In this document: piece after piece, positions 60,468 to 64,000 of the stretch | Position numbering within the stretch: position 1 is the stretch's first letter | How the letters are laid out: the number at the start of each line of letters is the position of its first letter | DNA from: VRUE01 sp963702705 | GTDB taxonomy: Bacteria > Actinomycetota > Thermoleophilia > Solirubrobacterales > 70-9 | Length of the DNA stretch: 64,000 bases | NCBI GenBank assembly: GCA_963702705.1 | Contig: CAVPDR010000002.1 | Span: 1,054,001 to 1,118,000 of the forward strand | Direction: 5' to 3' | Position numbers and translations under genes: made by a program | Notes under the pieces: generated by a model | Database searches by the model: none | The model's input: only the letters and a program-made list of their open reading frames with translations | Told to the model about the DNA's origin: nothing

Positions 60468-62204
60468 TCAGGCGGAGCAAATCCGCAGCGGCTGATCGGC
60501 GACGAACCGCGCTTTCCACCCCGAGGAAACCCGGCTGGGTGGAAGGCTGAGCACCGAAGCCCGGCCGCCGACGGCAGGGCCGACAGGCACTCCGAAGGAT
60601 TCGTCGAAGCGCTCGACACCGATCTGGACGGGCGGTCCCGCCGCGGGCCGGACCCAGAGGCCGCCGACCGGCAAGCGCAGGCTCAACTGGGCTTCGGCGG
60701 CAAGGGGCACGAAGCGCAGGCACCCTCGCGACCGCTTCAGCACACCGCCGGCCTGGGAGGGAGCGACGGCGTGTGGAAGGCTCCGCGGCGCGGCCGTGGC
60801 CGGCGCGAGGGCAACGGGCAGCGCCCGGGTGAGAAAGCGGTCGGCGGAAGCGCGCGCCAATGGACCGGCGCTTTCGATCTCCCGCGCTGAATAGGAGGGT
60901 GCGCCAAAGCGCTGCTTGGCTGCCGCGTACTGTTCCAGTGACAGGAGCAGGTCCTCGACTTGGCCCGACGCCAGGTCGGAGGGATCCTCCAGCAGGGCCG
61001 AGGGCTGGCCCTCTCCGGTTACCGCATCGGCAGCGCCCAGCACCGCCCGGTTGCTCGCGGCTTGTTCGTGCCACCAACTGAAGGAGTAGGTGAGCTCACG
61101 GATGTTGGGTAGAAGCGCGAAGGCGCAGATAGCCGAAAGGGCCATGACCGCCTGGGGACGAACTGGCGAGGCGGCGATCTCCTGAGCGAAAACCAACAGC
61201 AGCAGGATTACGTCGATGTAGATGTAGCGGCTCGCCCACGGCGCCCGTGCCCCGCCCGCGACTCCAGCCGTCATCAGCCAGAAGGCGATCAGCGTTACAA
61301 GCGGCACGATGCTTGCCGCGCCGGGCCGGTAGCGAAGCCCGAGAACGAGCGCCAGCGTAACCATCAGCAGCCCGCCCGCCAGGGCTTCACCCCCTGAAAG
61401 GTCGAAGCTGAGGCTCCGCGCGCCAATCGTCGTGAATACACCCGTGATCGAGGCGAGCCCTGTAGCCAGCGAATCGAAGGCGAACGCGGGGAAGGCGGCG
61501 ATGTTGGCGAATGCAAAGTCGCTCTGTTCGGTGTGTCCCCAGGCCAGCCACCAGAGTGCGTAGACGGCGAGCGGTACGAGCGGAACCCAATACCTCCTGC
61601 GAGGCGACTCCTTGTCGAGCCAGATGATCGCCGCTGCGCCGACGACGAAGCCCAAAGCCGACGTCAGCGTTGCGATCCCGATGGTGAGCAGCGCGGCGGC
61701 GGCGATGTCCCAGCCCGTTCTACGTCGCTCGATCGCCAACCACGCGCCGAGGCCGGTGAGTGCGGTTATCGTCGCAGGCATCCCGTGCGAGCCGACGATC
61801 ACGTCGTTTGCGGAGCCGAGGAAAAGCATGAGGATGGTCGGGACCACGGCGCCCGCGGTGCCGATCGCCTTGCGCAGAAGTGCGAAGAGGCAGCCGACGA
61901 CAGCCAGGTGCAGCGCTACGTTGAGCAGGCGCAGTGGGGTCTCAGCGTCGCTGTGGAAGAGCTGCAACGCGGACTTCGTGAGCAGCACCTCCACCGCGAC
62001 GAAATGGCCGTTATGGGGGTCGACGAAGGTATGCAAGTCAAGGTTCGTGCGGTCCGCGAACCCCCAGTTCCACTCGTCGACCATCAAGGTCAGGCCACGC
62101 GTCTCCAGGATCAACAAAGCTGCGGCGATCACCATCGCGAACAGCAGCAACCCCACCGCAAGCGGCGCCAGAGAGCGTTCGTCCCGCCACCAAGATTCCC
62201 GCAT
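60468..62204 (-). CDS. Polytopic membrane protein, glycosyltransferase GT39/87-like layout
   Basis: The ~578-residue protein has about eleven membrane helices in its first 400 residues and a soluble C-terminal domain. ATG at 62204 (MRESWWRDERSLAPLAV) starts the first helix. The first outside loop contains LTLMVDEWNWGF and LHTFVDPHNGHFVAVEVLL, an acidic DEW and a DPHNGH segment that resemble the catalytic loop of polyprenyl-phosphate-sugar-using GT-C enzymes. The C-terminal part (KRSRGCLRFVPLAAEAQLSL and on) is a probable beta domain. It may add sugars from lipid carriers outside the membrane. Acceptor unknown; converges with the DPM-like gene. Confidence 0.72.
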   Translation of the reverse strand: MRESWWRDERSLAPLAVGLLLFAMVIAAALLILETRGLTLMVDEWNWGFADRTNLDLHTFVDPHNGHFVAVEVLLTKSALQLFHSDAETPLRLLNVALHLAVVGCLFALLRKAIGTAGAVVPTILMLFLGSANDVIVGSHGMPATITALTGLGAWLAIERRRTGWDIAAAALLTIGIATLTSALGFVVGAAAIIWLDKESPRRRYWVPLVPLAVYALWWLAWGHTEQSDFAFANIAAFPAFAFDSLATGLASITGVFTTIGARSLSFDLSGGEALAGGLLMVTLALVLGLRYRPGAASIVPLVTLIAFWLMTAGVAGGARAPWASRYIYIDVILLLLVFAQEIAASPVRPQAVMALSAICAFALLPNIRELTYSFSWWHEQAASNRAVLGAADAVTGEGQPSALLEDPSDLASGQVEDLLLSLEQYAAAKQRFGAPSYSAREIESAGPLARASADRFLTRALPVALAPATAAPRSLPHAVAPSQAGGVLKRSRGCLRFVPLAAEAQLSLRLPVGGLWVRPAAGPPVQIGVERFDESFGVPVGPAVGGRASVLSLPPSRVSSGWKARFVADQPLRICSA

Positions 62205-62235
62205 GGGCGGTGAGTCTATGTAGGGGGACGGCGGG

Positions 62236-63351
62236 CTATGGCCGCGCGCGGCCGCCGGTGAGGCCGACAAACGCCCGCCACGCCGGCTTCGGCCTGAAGG
62301 CCTTGCCGGCGCGGAAGAGCCCCACCGAGTCGCAGAAGCTGCAGGCCGTGTATTCCGGGTTGTCCTTCCAGGAGTACCAGTAGGTGCCCTTGAGGCGGAG
62401 GCGGGTGCGGTTGGCGATCAGGTAGCCGTAGGCCGCCCGCAGTTCGCGGGCCTGGCCCGCGATGCCCTGCTCGAAGGCGACGATGCGGGAGTCGTTCTGG
62501 GAGCCCCAGCCCATCTCGGTGATGTAGAGGTCGGTGCCGGCGTCGTGGTTTTCGAGAACCACTTCGCGCATGGCTTCGGTCAGTTCTTCGAGGTCTTCGA
62601 CGTGGAAGGCGTAGGGGTGCAGGGCGACGCCGTCGAAGTAGTTCTTGATCCCCGGCACCCGGTAGAGGGCGGCGAGGAAGTCGCTTGCGTCCATGCCCCG
62701 CTTGCCCCCTTGGTCGGGGGCGCCGAAGAGGCCGGAGAGGAGCACTTTCGCGCTCGGGTCCGCCGCCTTGATCGCCCCGTAGGTCGGCTTCAGCAGCCGC
62801 GCGTAGCGGCTCGGCGAGACCGGGTAGGCGAAGTAGAAGAAGTTCGCCTCGTTCCAGACCTGCCAGGTGCGGATCGGTAGCGGGCGCGAGACCGCTGGCA
62901 CGTAGTTGGTTCCGGCCACCGTCGGAGCGTGCAGGTTCCAGAATTCGCCTTCGGGCCCATAGCGCTTGACGGCGGCGGTGACAAACGCCAGCCAAGCCTT
63001 CCTCGCCCGGCCGCTGTCGATCGGCAGCGTCGTCGGCTTGCTGGCGATCCAGCGCGGCGTTCCGTAGAGGAAGGGCAGGACCGTCAGCCCGTGCCGCGCG
63101 GCGGCGAGGACGGCCGGGTCGACGCTGCTCCAGTCATAGCCGCCCTTCGCCGTCGGCTGAACGGTCGCCCAGTTGACCGGCCAGCGCACGCTGCCGATGC
63201 CGCCCGCCTTCATGTAGGAGGCATCGGTGTCGCTCAGCGGCGTCTGCGGCGAGATGCCGAAGAAGGCTCGCGGCAGCGCCTGGGCAGCCGCCGGGGCGAC
63301 CAGGGCAGCGACGAGCGCCAGCAGCGCGATCGTGGTCTTTGCGGTTCTCAA
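62236..63351 (-). CDS. Secreted glycoside hydrolase, GH39/GH5-like, paralogue of the 39029 gene
   Basis: The 371-residue protein has a signal peptide (TTIALLALVAALVAPAAAQA). The mature part (FFGISPQTPLSDTDASYMKA, SVRWPVNWATVQPTAKGGYD) parallels the protein encoded at 39029. The likely acid/base Glu is in IRTWQVWNEANFFYFAYPVS, and the nucleophile in LYITEMGWGSQNDSRI. Both proteins end with a similar CSFCDSVGLFRAGKAFRPKP segment, a C-x-x-C pair that may be a disulfide. It acts on polysaccharide outside the cell. It lies 31 bases past the start of the membrane protein on the same strand and closes the polysaccharide locus. Confidence 0.86.
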   Translation of the reverse strand: MRTAKTTIALLALVAALVAPAAAQALPRAFFGISPQTPLSDTDASYMKAGGIGSVRWPVNWATVQPTAKGGYDWSSVDPAVLAAARHGLTVLPFLYGTPRWIASKPTTLPIDSGRARKAWLAFVTAAVKRYGPEGEFWNLHAPTVAGTNYVPAVSRPLPIRTWQVWNEANFFYFAYPVSPSRYARLLKPTYGAIKAADPSAKVLLSGLFGAPDQGGKRGMDASDFLAALYRVPGIKNYFDGVALHPYAFHVEDLEELTEAMREVVLENHDAGTDLYITEMGWGSQNDSRIVAFEQGIAGQARELRAAYGYLIANRTRLRLKGTYWYSWKDNPEYTACSFCDSVGLFRAGKAFRPKPAWRAFVGLTGGRARP

Positions 63352-63435
63352 CTCGGTGCGAAAGGGCGGCGGGGCGTGTGCAGGTCACTTCCTAACACGC
63401 CGGGGCGGGATCAGTATCGCCGAGACGTTAACGGG

Positions 63436-63906
63436 TCAGTAGGACCCGCCCAGCTTGCGATGATCCCAGGTGGCGACACGGAGTGGCTTGAAGTGGATCG
63501 CGACGCGCTTGGGAGCCTGCGCCTCGAGCGCGGCCTTGGCGTCGCCCTCGACCGAGGAGATCCCCTCGGCGTAGCGCAGGGTCAGCTCCTCGGCGAAGCC
63601 GAGCACTGTCTCGAAGTCGCCGTAGATCTCCGCCTCGGCCTCGATCATCGCGCCGCGCAGCTCGCTGTATTCGTGCCCGGCCTCGACCAGCACCGTGGCC
63701 CGCGGATCGCGCTCGAGGTTGCGCACCTTCTGCGACTTGGCGTAGGTCCAGATCCAGACCTCGCCGCCGCGCGGGACAAACCACATCGGCATCGAGTGCG
63801 GCCAGCCACGCGGCCCGAGGCTGGAGATGATCGCGACCCGCTCCCCCTCGAGCAGCTCCAGGAGCTCGGCCTCGGTCAGCTTGATCTGGTCGCGCCGGCT
63901 CACCAT
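63436..63906 (-). CDS. Pyridoxamine-5'-phosphate-oxidase-like flavin/F420-binding protein
   Basis: The 156-residue split-beta-barrel protein reads LTEAELLELLEGERVAIISS, then WPHSMPMWFVPRGGEVWIWT and QKVRNLERDPRATVLVEAGH. This is the pattern of the PPOX/Rv1155-like families that bind FMN or coenzyme F420. The conserved Trp-Pro-His-x-x-Pro-Met-Trp segment lines the cofactor site. Actinobacteria often use F420 with such proteins, so an F420-dependent reductase is possible. ATG at 63906; stand-alone gene. Confidence 0.86.
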   Translation of the reverse strand: MVSRRDQIKLTEAELLELLEGERVAIISSLGPRGWPHSMPMWFVPRGGEVWIWTYAKSQKVRNLERDPRATVLVEAGHEYSELRGAMIEAEAEIYGDFETVLGFAEELTLRYAEGISSVEGDAKAALEAQAPKRVAIHFKPLRVATWDHRKLGGSY

Positions 63907-64000
63907 CGGCAGCCTGCCTGATTTTCGTCAGGAACGCGTTGCAGTTCCGCGCGCCCATGCGCGCCACGCGTCGGATCTGGCTCTGTAGCGTCATCTGCGA
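63907..64000. other. Window edge, no gene assigned
   Basis: The last 94 bases hold open frames by composition only. The ribosome site and promoter of the flavin-type gene should lie here. Nothing else recognisable. Confidence 0.4.

Overview
The window is high-GC DNA with dense, mostly non-overlapping genes on both strands. It looks like an actinobacterium, most plausibly a Thermoleophilia/Solirubrobacterales-type organism. That placement is an inference from composition, a GroEL with a GGM-rich tail, an FdxA-type ferredoxin, a large Lhr helicase, the abundance of secreted family-39/26-like glycoside hydrolases and an RTX-type repeat protein. There is no rRNA in the window to confirm it.

Layout. 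1-9 kb: central and redox metabolism (crotonase-family enzyme, pyruvate kinase, cytochrome P450, M43 metalloprotease, PLP racemase-like enzyme, sugar-lactone oxidase, MFS exporter) and two tRNA-Ser genes. 9.06-12.8 kb: a small genomic island inserted at the 3' end of tRNA-Ser(UGA). It carries a cation-efflux protein, a chromate transporter and a HicAB toxin-antitoxin pair, and ends at a decayed second copy of the tRNA 3' end. A cupin gene and a third, more decayed copy follow, so insertions appear to have accreted stepwise. 12.9-27.6 kb: O-methyltransferase, K+-channel-like protein, carotenoid oxygenase with a divergent PadR regulator, cyclophilin, a large secreted protein, Mrp, a VapBC module between short direct repeats, ferredoxin, a subtilisin-like protease with PASTA domain, an SDR protein and a GH26-like hydrolase. 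27.7-34.3 kb: groES-groEL under a CIRCE operator, SRPBCC and ASCH proteins, an RTX-type protein, a Crp/Fnr regulator and a RHH/MazF module. 34.3-39 kb: Lhr helicase carrying two inverted copies of a ~94-bp palindromic repeat in frame. 39-63.4 kb: a surface-polysaccharide locus (two Wzy/WaaL-like ligase/polymerases, a polyprenyl-phosphate sugar transferase, Wzx-like flippase, at least five family-2 glycosyltransferases, dTDP-rhamnose operon, sugar-nucleotide epimerases, methyltransferase), bracketed by two paralogous secreted glycoside hydrolases and containing another VapBC pair.

The polysaccharide genes form a coherent pathway: RmlABCD make dTDP-rhamnose, the polyprenyl-phosphate transferase starts the lipid-linked unit, glycosyltransferases extend it, the flippase exports it, and ligase/polymerase proteins finish it.

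At least a dozen reading-frame breaks occur in otherwise perfect conserved genes (groEL, pyk, P450, crotonase and others). Almost all are explained by one extra base, and they cluster at 0.3-7.2, 28.6-32.1 and 56.2-58.8 kb. Residual insertion errors in the assembly are the simplest explanation, so the affected genes are annotated as whole genes with a frameshift noted.
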